This document shows positions 18,691 to 27,534 of a DNA stretch of 39,981 nucleotides, in pieces. Position numbers and translations under genes: made by a program. The stretch is from Butyrivibrio sp. (GTDB lineage Bacteria; Bacillota; Clostridia; Lachnospirales; Lachnospiraceae), in contig JAGAAO010000075.1 of the NCBI GenBank assembly GCA_017615275.1, positions 1-39,981 on the forward strand, written 5' to 3'. The notes under the pieces are model-generated. The model saw only the letters and a list, made by a program, of their open reading frames with translations. It searched no databases and was not told where the DNA came from. Positions within the stretch are counted from its first letter, which is position 1, and each line of letters starts with the position of its first letter.

Positions 18691-19755
18691 TTATCCTTCA
18701 ATCTTATGAAATACAATGCAGTTAGGTCTGTTTACAGGAATTTCCGGTCCGTTCATTACAAGTGTGCCCGCTTCAACATCAACCTTGAAGAATGTAAGTG
18801 AATCCGACTCATGATTGAGTGAAACAAGATGCTTGTTATCAGGGAAAAGAGCTGCATCCTTAGGATACTCTCCCGCGATCGGAAGCTGAATCTTCTTTGT
18901 AAGAAGACCTGTCTTCTTATCTGCCTTGTAGATGATAACGTTGTTCTCTCCCGCTGTTGAGCTAACAAGATAATTGTAATCCTCGGAGAATGTAAGCGCA
19001 CTGCTTGCAACACCGATTGAATCAGCCTCATCAGAATTAGACAAAGACTGGATCTTGTTGAAATCAGGATCTCCGTTATTATCTACATACTCATATACAT
19101 CAATTCCGCATTTCTGCTCAAGACATACATAAAGGAATCTTCCATCCTGAGAGAACTGCATATGTCTTGGTGACGATTCCTGATCGCAGTGGATCACGTC
19201 AACCTCTTTTATCTTACCCGATTCAATATCGAGTTTATATACGTTTACTCTGTCCATACCAAGATCGGCAGCAAGAAGATACTTGTTATCCTTGGAAACC
19301 TTAATGCACTGTACATGAGGTACATGGTTTCTTCCGGCTGCAGTACCGAGTCCCTTGTGGTATCTCTCATCAGTGATCTCACCGATGCTGCCATCCTTGT
19401 TAAGCTTTAATATTGTGACTTTTCCGTCATGATAACCGGCTGTAAGAAGATAATTATCCTCCTGGTCCATGTTAAGATAACATCCACGCATTCCGTTAAT
19501 TGATGCCTCGTTCAAAAATTCAAGATTTCCGTCGGGCAGAATGTGATATGCCTCAACTCCCGCGTCAGTTATGGAGTAAAGAGTCTTCTTGTTGTGAGAT
19601 ATTCCTATATAAGATGAATTGGTAATCTCAACCTCTTGTTTCTCCGTAAATCTGCCGTTCTTCATATCAACGTCATAAATTTTGATTCCGTATTTGGAAC
19701 CCAGTCCGGAAGTGTAGCTAGATACATACGCCACATACTTATCTTTTCCAGCCAT
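18691..19755 (-). CDS. YbhE-type lactonase (beta-propeller, 6-phosphogluconolactonase-like)
   Basis: A 354-residue soluble protein of the seven-bladed beta-propeller lactonase family. It starts with KYVAYVSSYTSG and contains HVPHVQCIKVSKDNKYLLAADLGMDRV, SPRHMQFSQDGRFLYVCLEQ and EYPKDAALFPDNKHLVSLNHESDSL, typical of the family's repeating blades. Some members hydrolyse 6-phosphogluconolactone; others have unknown substrates, so no symbol is given. AGGAGG lies 11 bases before the ATG. It has its own promoter and no pentose-phosphate neighbours. Confidence 0.88.
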   Translation of the reverse strand: MAGKDKYVAYVSSYTSGLGSKYGIKIYDVDMKNGRFTEKQEVEITNSSYIGISHNKKTLYSITDAGVEAYHILPDGNLEFLNEASINGMRGCYLNMDQEDNYLLTAGYHDGKVTILKLNKDGSIGEITDERYHKGLGTAAGRNHVPHVQCIKVSKDNKYLLAADLGMDRVNVYKLDIESGKIKEVDVIHCDQESSPRHMQFSQDGRFLYVCLEQKCGIDVYEYVDNNGDPDFNKIQSLSNSDEADSIGVASSALTFSEDYNYLVSSTAGENNVIIYKADKKTGLLTKKIQLPIAGEYPKDAALFPDNKHLVSLNHESDSLTFFKVDVEAGTLVMNGPEIPVNRPNCIVFHKIEG

Positions 19756-19802
19756 TTTGCAACATGCCTCCTGAATGATTTATAAAATCCTCTATCTGCC
19801 TC

Positions 19803-19831
19803 ATTCTATCACAATAAAAGTAAACTTTAAA
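19803..19831 (-). promoter_or_regulatory. Promoter of the lactonase gene
   Basis: On the minus strand, TTTAAA (19831-19826) and TAGAAT (19808-19803) are 17 bases apart. A TG one base before the -10 makes it an extended -10. It starts a transcript about 40 bases before the ATG, separate from the run that ends at 19839. Confidence 0.6.
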
Positions 19832-19838
19832 TAGAACA

Positions 19839-20525
19839 TCAAGGCCACTGTTTGAACTCACCGTTCACGCATACGCCCGCAAATCCGTTAGCTTTCATAA
19901 CAGCTTTGTCAGACTCTGAGATAACGGGAGCTGAATTTGTAGCGGAAACTACATCGAAATAATTAGAGCCGTCTTTGTTTGCAACGCCCTTAATCTCAAG
20001 GCTTGCCATCTGTCCGTTTCCGTTTGTAAGTGAGAAAGAAGCCATTGCAACATCCTTATCATTGTAAAGCATTGCAATGTTTCCTGTCTTTGTAATCTTA
20101 CCGATCTTCTTCTTTGCAAGCTGAACCTGCACAGAATTAGAAACAGATGCGGCGTTCTGAACATAAACCTCTACATTGTCATGAGTATCATCTGACTGAA
20201 CTTCCTCATCATCAACATAGAAATGGAACATAACATTTTTAACCTGCTCATCGGCACCGATGTGGAAGATAACATCCTGAGTTCCGCTCTTGAAAGAACA
20301 CTCAAGGTATGTTCCCTTACTTGTGTGCGGTCCGATGTGGTAAGTATAGTTGTAATTTGCTCTCATAGACATTTTCTTACTGCCGCCTGCGTCAATCGAC
20401 ATAACAGTATCCTGAAAGTCAAAGTACATAGGAAGATCACTGTGCGCATAAGACTTAACAGAAAAAGCTGTTGATGCTAATAATGCCGAAATGATTGTTG
20501 AAACAAAAAATCTTTTAATGCTCAT
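19839..20525 (-). CDS. Secreted protein of unknown function
   Basis: A 228-residue protein with a clear signal peptide: basic MSIKR, a hydrophobic core to about residue 22, and a likely cleavage after SYA at about 27. The mature part is rich in beta-type sequence with no cysteine pair and no motif I recognise; segments such as YTYHIGPHTSKGTYLEC and VMFHFYVDDEEV suggest a beta-sandwich. I use ATG 20525, which has GGAGG 8 bases upstream. It starts 14 bases after the S66 peptidase stop and is the last gene of the long central run. Confidence 0.75.
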   Translation of the reverse strand: MSIKRFFVSTIISALLASTAFSVKSYAHSDLPMYFDFQDTVMSIDAGGSKKMSMRANYNYTYHIGPHTSKGTYLECSFKSGTQDVIFHIGADEQVKNVMFHFYVDDEEVQSDDTHDNVEVYVQNAASVSNSVQVQLAKKKIGKITKTGNIAMLYNDKDVAMASFSLTNGNGQMASLEIKGVANKDGSNYFDVVSATNSAPVISESDKAVMKANGFAGVCVNGEFKQWP

Positions 20526-20539
20526 AAATAGTACCTCCA

Positions 20540-21592
20540 TTACATATATTCAATTTTTAAATTATTGGTATCAGCCGAAACCTTAGCCTCAGCCCCCATG
20601 ATAACAGGGAGCATGGGATCGATATGTCCTATATCCGCATCAAAGATCATGGGAACGCCAAGTTCCTGCAACAGATCCGTAACTGCGTTATACTTATCAA
20701 CTCCCATCAGGTCTCCGTCAAAACAGCCGTTGGATCTACCGATAATGAATCCACTCGCGTTTTCAAACCATCCCGATTCTTTAAGGTTCCAGATCGCTCT
20801 TCTGTAGCTCATGGGATTGAGCTCGCAATTCTCAAGCACCCAGATAATGCCTTCTTCATGAGTTTTTGCAAACTCAGAAACCTTATCAAACCTCGTACCC
20901 ACCATATTGGCAAGTACATCGATACAGCCTCCGAGTAAGATTCCCTGCATTTTGACCTCTCCATCTGTTTTTTCGGCTTTTTTCGATGAGCAGTCAAAAT
21001 TTGTAAGAATCTTTTTGGTATCGCATTTGTAAAAAAGAGGTTTTGAATAATCCATCTCCTCTTTCTCTTCTGTGGGTTTTACAAACTTCTCATATCCGCT
21101 GAATATCTTCTTGGTTCCTTCAAGAAGTGCAAAAGCATCATTTTCCGTACCTTCCCACTCCTTGCCATATCCCGATATACACGGACCGTATATCCCACAT
21201 GTGTTTGCGATCGTTACAAGAGGAAGCAAAAAACTTGTATTGTCGGAATAGCCCACAAACCACTTGGGCTCAGAATTTTTGATAACATCAAAATCCACAT
21301 TTGCAATGGTCTCAACCATGAGCTCACCGCCACCGGCAGAAATAATGGCATCAATATCATCTCTTTTGTAAAACTCGGTAAGCTCAGCGCCGGTAACCTT
21401 AGGATCGGTGCTTATTCCAAGTCCGTCACCCATTCTCGCGGTCTTACCCTCAATGATATTATAACCTCTGTCCTTTATCTTCTTCTCTGCTATATCAATA
21501 AGGATACTGTATGGTTCTATTGCCGCGCCGAATGCCGGAGCCGTAATACCTATAGTATCGCCTGATTTTATATTTTTCGGTTTTCTTATCAT
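20540..21592 (-). CDS. S66 family L,D-carboxypeptidase (LdcA/MccF-like)
   Basis: A 350-residue serine peptidase of the S66 family, whose members remove the terminal D-Ala from tetrapeptide stems or hydrolyse microcin C-type compounds. The Ser/Glu/His triad is visible as Ser116 in VGYSDNTSF, Glu254 in VLENCELNP and His323 in DADIGHIDP. N-terminal SGDTIGITAPA and GGGELMVE fit the family. I place the start at ATG 21592, one base after the aldolase stop (TAATATG). Recycling L,D-carboxypeptidase is the likelier role given the cell-wall genes in the window. Confidence 0.9.
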   Translation of the reverse strand: MIRKPKNIKSGDTIGITAPAFGAAIEPYSILIDIAEKKIKDRGYNIIEGKTARMGDGLGISTDPKVTGAELTEFYKRDDIDAIISAGGGELMVETIANVDFDVIKNSEPKWFVGYSDNTSFLLPLVTIANTCGIYGPCISGYGKEWEGTENDAFALLEGTKKIFSGYEKFVKPTEEKEEMDYSKPLFYKCDTKKILTNFDCSSKKAEKTDGEVKMQGILLGGCIDVLANMVGTRFDKVSEFAKTHEEGIIWVLENCELNPMSYRRAIWNLKESGWFENASGFIIGRSNGCFDGDLMGVDKYNAVTDLLQELGVPMIFDADIGHIDPMLPVIMGAEAKVSADTNNLKIEYM

Positions 21593-21593
21593 A

Positions 21594-22697
21594 TTAGTCC
21601 CAAACATCAGATGCCAACTTAGCATATGATTTTCTGTAATATCTGTTCATTTTCATACAATCCATAATCGAAAGCGGATGGCTTTCACCGTGACGAAGAG
21701 CCGCAAGATAAGCAATACATCCCTTATCCAGTACGATCGATGCGGCAACCGCATCCTCAAGAGTCTCTCCAACACAATAAGCGCCGTCATTCAATGAGAA
21801 AACAGCGTTTGAATTCTTATGGATATTATGATAGCTGTGACCGTCTTTTCCGTGTTCATTGGAAGGAATCTTAACATCATATCCGATGATCTCCGCAAAA
21901 TCAAACAAAAGAGGTCGTAGTTGTGTTGCGGTTCGTGACACCGTCATAACCGCTTCCGATTTATTATGTACAATATATCTTACGTCGGGTCTTCTCTCGT
22001 AAATCTCTCTGTGAATGTGTTTGACACGCTCGGGAGTATCGGGAATATCGTAGATTATCTGGTCGCCCTTTATGTGGCTTCCGTAACCCTCTTCCACTCC
22101 GTGATACATATCCGTTTTGCATACATCGACAAGGAAATTGTCGCATGCTATCTCTGTGGTCTCAATCTCATCCAAGACCACATCCGAATCTGCGCCAACA
22201 AATAAAGCACCGTGATTTGATAGTATAAAACTATTGTAATCCTTGTACTTCTTAATAGTAGCAAAAACATTACCCTCTAACTTGGTGCTACCGGGATAAG
22301 CATACGGTACACAAGGAATAACAATATCCTCGTCATCCACATATGTATAAATCTTCTTAAGTCCCAATACGCCTACGCATGAAGCAAAAACCTGATGTGT
22401 AAGAACAACGAAATTTACGTCTCTTCTGGCTCTGTAACAAGCCGCGTGTACACCTCTTTCAAATGATGGAGCATATCTTCCTTTGTAATGAAGATCGTCA
22501 ATTCTGACCTTAACTATCATATCCGGTGTGAGATCATCATATCTGATACCACTCGGTGTTATCAAAAATGTATCATCGTCGATTCTGCAGCTCACATTAC
22601 CCCATGTGCGCAAAAGGTATCCCTGTTCATGCAAATACCTTGCCACAGCAATTATATGTTTTTTAGCTCTAAGCAATCCAGAAGCGTTAGCTTTCAT
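21594..22697 (-). CDS. Tandem class II aldolase/adducin-domain protein
   Basis: A 367-residue protein with two class II aldolase-like domains (about 8-200 and 205-345). The first looks usable: TWGNVSCRIDDDTFLITPSG, a Glu in SFERGVHAACY, a His in VLTHQ (the first His of the usual HTH is Leu) and a His in SNHGALFVG. In the second, the matching zinc positions are mostly lost: VHNKS replaces VHTHS, LNDGAYCVG replaces the NHG block, and the Glu is not seen. Single-domain members cleave sugar phosphates such as fuculose-1-phosphate; the substrate here is unknown. It overlaps the proA stop by ATGA, so translation is coupled. Confidence 0.85.
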   Translation of the reverse strand: MKANASGLLRAKKHIIAVARYLHEQGYLLRTWGNVSCRIDDDTFLITPSGIRYDDLTPDMIVKVRIDDLHYKGRYAPSFERGVHAACYRARRDVNFVVLTHQVFASCVGVLGLKKIYTYVDDEDIVIPCVPYAYPGSTKLEGNVFATIKKYKDYNSFILSNHGALFVGADSDVVLDEIETTEIACDNFLVDVCKTDMYHGVEEGYGSHIKGDQIIYDIPDTPERVKHIHREIYERRPDVRYIVHNKSEAVMTVSRTATQLRPLLFDFAEIIGYDVKIPSNEHGKDGHSYHNIHKNSNAVFSLNDGAYCVGETLEDAVAASIVLDKGCIAYLAALRHGESHPLSIMDCMKMNRYYRKSYAKLASDVWD

Positions 22698-23938
22698 CCT
22701 CTGATCTGTCCCTCTCCGATAATCTGATACTTATATGATGTAAGTTCCTTAAGTCCCATTGGTCCTCTGGCATGGAGCTTTTGAGTACTTATACCAATTT
22801 CGGCACCAAAGCCGAATTCAAAACCATCGGTGAATCTTGTAGAAGCATTTACATATACACAAGCTGAATCAACCCTGTCAAGGAATCTCTCAGCAGTATC
22901 TTTATTCTCGGTAACAATCGCATCTGAATGACCGGTATTGTACTTATTGATGTGTTCAATAGCCTCGTCAACATCTTTGACTGTTTTAACAGAAATTATG
23001 TAATCAAGGTACTCTTTGCCAAAATCCTCTTCCGTAGCAGAAACAGCACTTGCCATGAGCTTTTTGCTCTCTTCGTCGCCTCTGATCTCGACATTGTGCT
23101 CTTTCATTGCTTTTTCAAAAAGAGGAAGGAAAGTGTCCTTGATGTCCTCATGAACAACTAACGACTCTGCAGCGTTACATACGCCGATTCTCTGAGTCTT
23201 TGCGTTAATAACAATGGGAACCGCCTTATTTACATCTGCGTCCTTGTCGACGTAAATATGACAGTTACCCGTTCCCGTCTCGATAACGGGAATTGTGGAA
23301 TTCTGAACTACGGCACTTATAAGTCTTGCACTTCCTCTGGGAATGAGAACATCGATGTACTCATTCATCTGCATGAACTTAGTAGTAACCGCTCTGTCTA
23401 TATCTTCTATGAGCTGGATGGCATCAGGATCGATGCCGCTCTCTTCGAGAGCTTTTCTCATAACATTTGCAATCTGAATATTGCTGTCGATCGCGTCGCT
23501 TCCGCCCTTTAATACAACAGCATTTCCCGATTTAAAAGTAAGTGCAAAAGCATCTGCGGTAACATTGGGTCTTGCCTCATAAATGATACCTATAACCCCC
23601 ATGGGTACTCGGACTTTTTTGATATTAAGCCCATTGGGTCTTGAAAATGTCTCGATAACCTCTCCGATAGGATCGGGAAGTGCCGCGACCTGTCTAAGTC
23701 CCTCAGCCATTGCTTCAATTCTCTTTTTATCAAGAAGAAGTCTGTCCAAAAGGCCCTGATGCATTCCGTTTGAAACGCCTCTCTCATAATCCCTGGCATT
23801 TGCCTCAATGATGCTTTCAGCTTCGGCAACGAGCTTGTCCGCTACCGCAATGAGAGCGTCATTTTTCTCTTTTGTAGTAAGGCACTGGATCTTGTACTTT
23901 ACTTTCTTTGCCTTCTTACAAATCTCAATAAGTTCCAT
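22694..23938 (-). CDS. proA: Glutamate-5-semialdehyde dehydrogenase (gamma-glutamyl phosphate reductase)
   Basis: Reduces glutamyl-5-phosphate with NADPH in proline synthesis. The 414-residue protein has the family signatures PMGVIGIIYEARPNVTADAF, LIPRGSARLI, the catalytic Cys254 in RIGVCNAAESLVVH, and GFGAEIGISTQKLHARGPMGL near the C-terminus. GGAG lies 8 bases before the ATG, 13 bases after the cyclo-ligase stop. proB, the usual partner, is not in the window. Confidence 0.97.
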   Translation of the reverse strand: MELIEICKKAKKVKYKIQCLTTKEKNDALIAVADKLVAEAESIIEANARDYERGVSNGMHQGLLDRLLLDKKRIEAMAEGLRQVAALPDPIGEVIETFSRPNGLNIKKVRVPMGVIGIIYEARPNVTADAFALTFKSGNAVVLKGGSDAIDSNIQIANVMRKALEESGIDPDAIQLIEDIDRAVTTKFMQMNEYIDVLIPRGSARLISAVVQNSTIPVIETGTGNCHIYVDKDADVNKAVPIVINAKTQRIGVCNAAESLVVHEDIKDTFLPLFEKAMKEHNVEIRGDEESKKLMASAVSATEEDFGKEYLDYIISVKTVKDVDEAIEHINKYNTGHSDAIVTENKDTAERFLDRVDSACVYVNASTRFTDGFEFGFGAEIGISTQKLHARGPMGLKELTSYKYQIIGEGQIRG

Positions 23939-23951
23939 ATATGTTTCTCCT

Positions 23952-24554
23952 TTATTTCTCGTGAATAATACTCTTTACGGGAATATCGTATTCACTTGAT
24001 TTTATTTCATCAACAATCTGAACCTTATAGCAAAGTGCCACAGTATCGGCATAACTTACTTTTGGAAGAAACCTGTCGTAATAGCCTCCCTTATATCCTA
24101 TTCTGTTACCTTTTTCATCAAAAGCAACTCCGGGAACAATAACGAGGGTCTTACCGACGTTCTCTCCGTCCGTTTGGCATACATTGGTCTCATTGGCATA
24201 AAAATCAGGATCGAAAATCTCGCTTTTTTCCGTAATCTCAGGTTCTCGGATGCCATAGTACCCGGGAACAAGATTCTCGGGTTCATATATCCTGACAAAC
24301 TTCATGATGCCGTTATTCTTATCTGTTACTTTGGGGCAAAAAACTCTTTTGCCCAGCGCAAGCGCATCAAGTATTATCTCATCCGTCTTAACTTCACTTC
24401 TAACAGATGCATAAATGAGAATATTAGAAGCCTCGGCATACTCAGGCGTTGCCACCAGCTCCTCAAATATCTCCCTGCTCTTTATCTCAATCTTATAAAC
24501 GCTCAAAGCGTCTCTTTTTTGCAAGACATCTTTTCTTAAAAAGTCTTTATCCAT
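23952..24554 (-). CDS. 5-formyltetrahydrofolate cyclo-ligase
   Basis: ATP-dependent conversion of 5-formyl-THF to 5,10-methenyl-THF. At 200 residues the length is normal. Seen are an N-terminal basic RKDVLQKRDALS segment, IYASVRSEVKTDEI, and the nucleotide/folate block VPGVAFDEKGNRIGYKGGYYDRFL at about 140-163. AAAGGA precedes the ATG. It lies between a flavoprotein gene (23 bases) and proA (13 bases) and is probably co-transcribed with both. Confidence 0.95.
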   Translation of the reverse strand: MDKDFLRKDVLQKRDALSVYKIEIKSREIFEELVATPEYAEASNILIYASVRSEVKTDEIILDALALGKRVFCPKVTDKNNGIMKFVRIYEPENLVPGYYGIREPEITEKSEIFDPDFYANETNVCQTDGENVGKTLVIVPGVAFDEKGNRIGYKGGYYDRFLPKVSYADTVALCYKVQIVDEIKSSEYDIPVKSIIHEK

Positions 24555-24577
24555 CGTTTCCTTTCATTGTATTGGAA

Positions 24578-26269
24578 TCAGCGCAAAGTTTCCACTAGTT
24601 TTTTTGCAATCAGTTCTGCAATTTTAATTCCGTCCATTGCGGCAGACATGATTCCGCCTGCGTACCCCGCTCCTTCACCACATGGATAAAGGCCTTTTAT
24701 ACTCTCGGATTCTCCCGTATCTGTGCGGTTTATCCGTACCGGAGACGATGTCCTGGTCTCCACACCGGCAATGATGGCATCCGGTGAATTGTATCCTTTT
24801 ATAATTTTTCCAAATTTCTCCATTCCTTCAACGAAAGATTCGTTAAGATCATCCGGTAATATCTCGTGAACGTTGGAGAAAGTATAAGCTCCCTTGGTAT
24901 TCGGCAGACAGATATCTCTGAATCTGACACTGCACGAATCAATATCGCTTTCTTTTTTCAAAACTCCTTTTTTAAAATCCTCGTAATACTCAACGGGAAT
25001 CTTGCCTTTTCCCAGCTCAAACGCCTTCTTTTCAAGCTTTCGCTGGAATTCCACTCCCGCCAAAACATCATCCGAACCAAAATCTTTTGGTTCTACTGTT
25101 ATTATTATAGCAGAATTCGCATTATCTGAGTCCCTCTTACTGTAACTCATTCCGTTTACGGCAAGCATCCCCTCCTCAGACGAAGCATTTACAACAAAAC
25201 CTCCGGGGCACATGCAAAAAGAATATACGCCGCGTCCCTCATCGGTATTGGTAACAAGTTTATATGATGCGACAGGAAGAGATTTCGGCTCCTCTATGCC
25301 ATATTGTGATAAATTTATAAGTTTTTGCGGATGCTCAACCCTGAAGCCGACAGCAAATGGCTTTTTCTGCATAGCCACGCTTCTGTCCTTAAGCATCGAA
25401 AAAGTATCTCGTGCGCTGTGTCCTATGGCAAGTACCGCCGCATCAAAAGAAATCTCTTTTCCGTTTGCGATCAGTGCTTTCAGCGTTCCGGTTTCATCCG
25501 TGACAATATCGGTCACCTGCGTTTCGAACCTGAAATCGCCGCCAAGTGAAATAATCCGCTGTCTCATCTTCTTTACGACTTCTCTGAGCACATCTGTTCC
25601 GATATGCGGCTTCGCGTCATACATTATCTTTTCATCGGCGCCGAACTGCGTAAATAAAGACAGGGCTTTTCTGCCTCTTCCGTCTTTATCCTTTACCATG
25701 GTATTTAGCTTACCGTCCGAGAACGTTCCGGCTCCGCCTTCTCCGAACTGCACGTTTGTGCGCGTATCAAGCTCTCCGGTCTCCCAGAATTTCTCTACGA
25801 TTTCCTGTCTCTTGTCGACGTCTGCTCCTCTTTCGAAAACCACAGGTTTAAAACCGTTCTCAGCAAGCATATATGCGCAAAAGAGACCTGCAGGTCCCGA
25901 TCCTATTACTGCGATCTTTTTATCCGAAGCCTCTTTCGGAATATCTCCGTCTATTCCCGCCTTTTTGCAAAAATCATATATAACGGGATCTACAACCGAA
26001 ACACTCTTATCTTTTGCCTTCGAAACGATTTTTTCCTCATAAGATCTGTCATGAGACTTAGTCAAATATAAGTCCGCCATGAAAACGTCATATATCTGAG
26101 GCTTTTTCCTCGCATCAACCGAGTGACGCATTATTACAAGTTCTTCAATATCTCTGTCTGCTATACGAAGGATCTTTGCAGCCTTTTTCTTCAAGATCCC
26201 GCACAGCTCATCATGGCTGTTTACTGTTTTTCCGTCATTTAAAAGTTTTATCTGATTGATTCTTATCAT
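24578..26269 (-). CDS. FAD-dependent dehydrogenase family protein (COG2509-like)
   Basis: A 563-residue flavoprotein. An N-terminal domain (about 1-100) precedes a Rossmann dinucleotide motif, AVIGSGPAGLFCAYMLAENG (about 120-139), then VQFGEGGAGTFSDGKLNT, AIGHSARDTF and a C-terminal GLYPCGEGAGYAGGIMSAAMDG FAD block. This is the widespread uncharacterised FAD-dependent oxidoreductase of Firmicutes. The substrate is not known. The ribosome binding site is weak (GGAA). It is 12 bases after the next flavoprotein gene, and the two may act together. Confidence 0.9.
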   Translation of the reverse strand: MIRINQIKLLNDGKTVNSHDELCGILKKKAAKILRIADRDIEELVIMRHSVDARKKPQIYDVFMADLYLTKSHDRSYEEKIVSKAKDKSVSVVDPVIYDFCKKAGIDGDIPKEASDKKIAVIGSGPAGLFCAYMLAENGFKPVVFERGADVDKRQEIVEKFWETGELDTRTNVQFGEGGAGTFSDGKLNTMVKDKDGRGRKALSLFTQFGADEKIMYDAKPHIGTDVLREVVKKMRQRIISLGGDFRFETQVTDIVTDETGTLKALIANGKEISFDAAVLAIGHSARDTFSMLKDRSVAMQKKPFAVGFRVEHPQKLINLSQYGIEEPKSLPVASYKLVTNTDEGRGVYSFCMCPGGFVVNASSEEGMLAVNGMSYSKRDSDNANSAIIITVEPKDFGSDDVLAGVEFQRKLEKKAFELGKGKIPVEYYEDFKKGVLKKESDIDSCSVRFRDICLPNTKGAYTFSNVHEILPDDLNESFVEGMEKFGKIIKGYNSPDAIIAGVETRTSSPVRINRTDTGESESIKGLYPCGEGAGYAGGIMSAAMDGIKIAELIAKKLVETLR

Positions 26270-26281
26270 AAATTTCCGTAA

Positions 26282-27523
26282 TTATTCTTTTATCTGTTCC
26301 GATGCCGCCGTTCCCGCTATACTTCCGCTGGTCCAGGCAAACTGAAGATTATATCCTCCGCATCGTCCGTCCACATCAAGAAGCTCGCCCGCGCAGTATA
26401 TTCCGGGGCACCTCTTTACCGACATATCATCACCGATATCTCCAAGACTCATTCCGCCTGTTGTGACCTGCGACTGAAGATATCCGTAACTGTCCGTAAG
26501 ATTGAATCGTATATCTCTATATTTCTCTAATATACATCTTACCATACTCTCGGAAATATTCTTCATATGCATGTAAGGAGAAAGTTTCATTCTCTTTATC
26601 ACCATCGAATTAATATTACTGTTGGCAAATCCGAGAAGGAACTCCTCAAGCGTCCTGTCATCGCGAAGTTTCAGCATATCCGAAACAAGAGCTTCAAAAT
26701 CTTTTTCATCAAATTTTGGGAAAAAATCTGCCGATGCGACCACAGGCTTTTTTTCGGTAATAAACTTAATTATATCCCTACTCGCCTGCATAACGGGAAT
26801 CCCCGATATTCCGTCCTTAGATATCTGAAGTTCGCCGACTTCAGAAGTAATAAGCTCCTCACCGAGCCAAAAAGAAATCGCAGTCTCCGCTCTTACGCCT
26901 GCTTCCGGCATTGTGCCGTCATTTTCACATTTAAACCCGACAAGCGCAGGATATGTATCCTTAAAATCCATTCCAAGCTGCTTGCATATATAATAACCGT
27001 CGCCCGTGGACATCGTACTCTTCGCACCGGAAAGAGCTCCCGTGGCTATAATTATACAGTCCGCCTCGTACTTATCGTTGTTTGTAACGAGTATATACGG
27101 AGCATTTCCCTTCTCCGCCTTTTTAACGGCTTTTATCTGACTCTGCGTTATTATATTGACTTTGAGCCTGTTAAGCTCATTTACCAGGGCATCAACAACC
27201 GTAGAAGCCTGCCCCGAGATAGGATAGATATATCCGTCTTCACTCTTTACGATGACGCCGAGGGATTTAAAAAACCTTATCGTCTCCTCGGGTCCGTACA
27301 GAGAGAGCCAATCTTTCATCCTTCCCTGCGCAGCCTTATTGTAGCACTCAGGGCGCATATCAAGATTGGTAAGATTACACCTTCCGTTTCCTGTTACGGA
27401 AAGCTTCTTACCAAGCCTTGTATTCTTTTCAATAACAGTCACATCCGCGCCGTTTCTGGCAGCATAAATTGCCGAACACATTCCCGCAGCACCGCCGCCT
27501 GCAACAAACACTTTTTTACTCAC
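26282..27523 (-). CDS. BaiN/YhiN (HI0933) family NAD(P)/FAD-dependent oxidoreductase
   Basis: A 413-residue flavoprotein with VAGGGAAGMCSAIYAARNG (about 7-25), the hallmark GKKLSVTGNGRCNLTN (about 38-53), TGDGYYICKQLGMDF and the C-terminal CAGELLDVDGRCGGYNLQFAW. It belongs to the family that includes YhiN and BaiN; a bile-acid role is not implied. The start is GTG at 27523, with GAGGA 6 bases upstream. An ATG one base earlier is followed at once by TGA and is out of frame. It lies 11 bases after the flippase stop. Confidence 0.93.
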   Translation of the reverse strand: MSKKVFVAGGGAAGMCSAIYAARNGADVTVIEKNTRLGKKLSVTGNGRCNLTNLDMRPECYNKAAQGRMKDWLSLYGPEETIRFFKSLGVIVKSEDGYIYPISGQASTVVDALVNELNRLKVNIITQSQIKAVKKAEKGNAPYILVTNNDKYEADCIIIATGALSGAKSTMSTGDGYYICKQLGMDFKDTYPALVGFKCENDGTMPEAGVRAETAISFWLGEELITSEVGELQISKDGISGIPVMQASRDIIKFITEKKPVVASADFFPKFDEKDFEALVSDMLKLRDDRTLEEFLLGFANSNINSMVIKRMKLSPYMHMKNISESMVRCILEKYRDIRFNLTDSYGYLQSQVTTGGMSLGDIGDDMSVKRCPGIYCAGELLDVDGRCGGYNLQFAWTSGSIAGTAASEQIKE

Positions 27524-27534
27524 ATTAAATCCTC

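Noticed and set aside
19735-19765. Eight-codon ATG ORF overlapping the lactonase start
   Set aside because: The AGGAGG is only one base from that ATG, too close to serve it. It fits the main ATG, 11 bases away, better.
25212-26042. Long plus-strand ORF (276 codons) opposite the FAD-dependent dehydrogenase gene
   Set aside because: It is Ser/Pro-rich shadow translation of a well-supported minus-strand flavoprotein gene. The same applies to the 323-codon ORF at 26567-27538 and the 192-codon ORF at 15291-15869.
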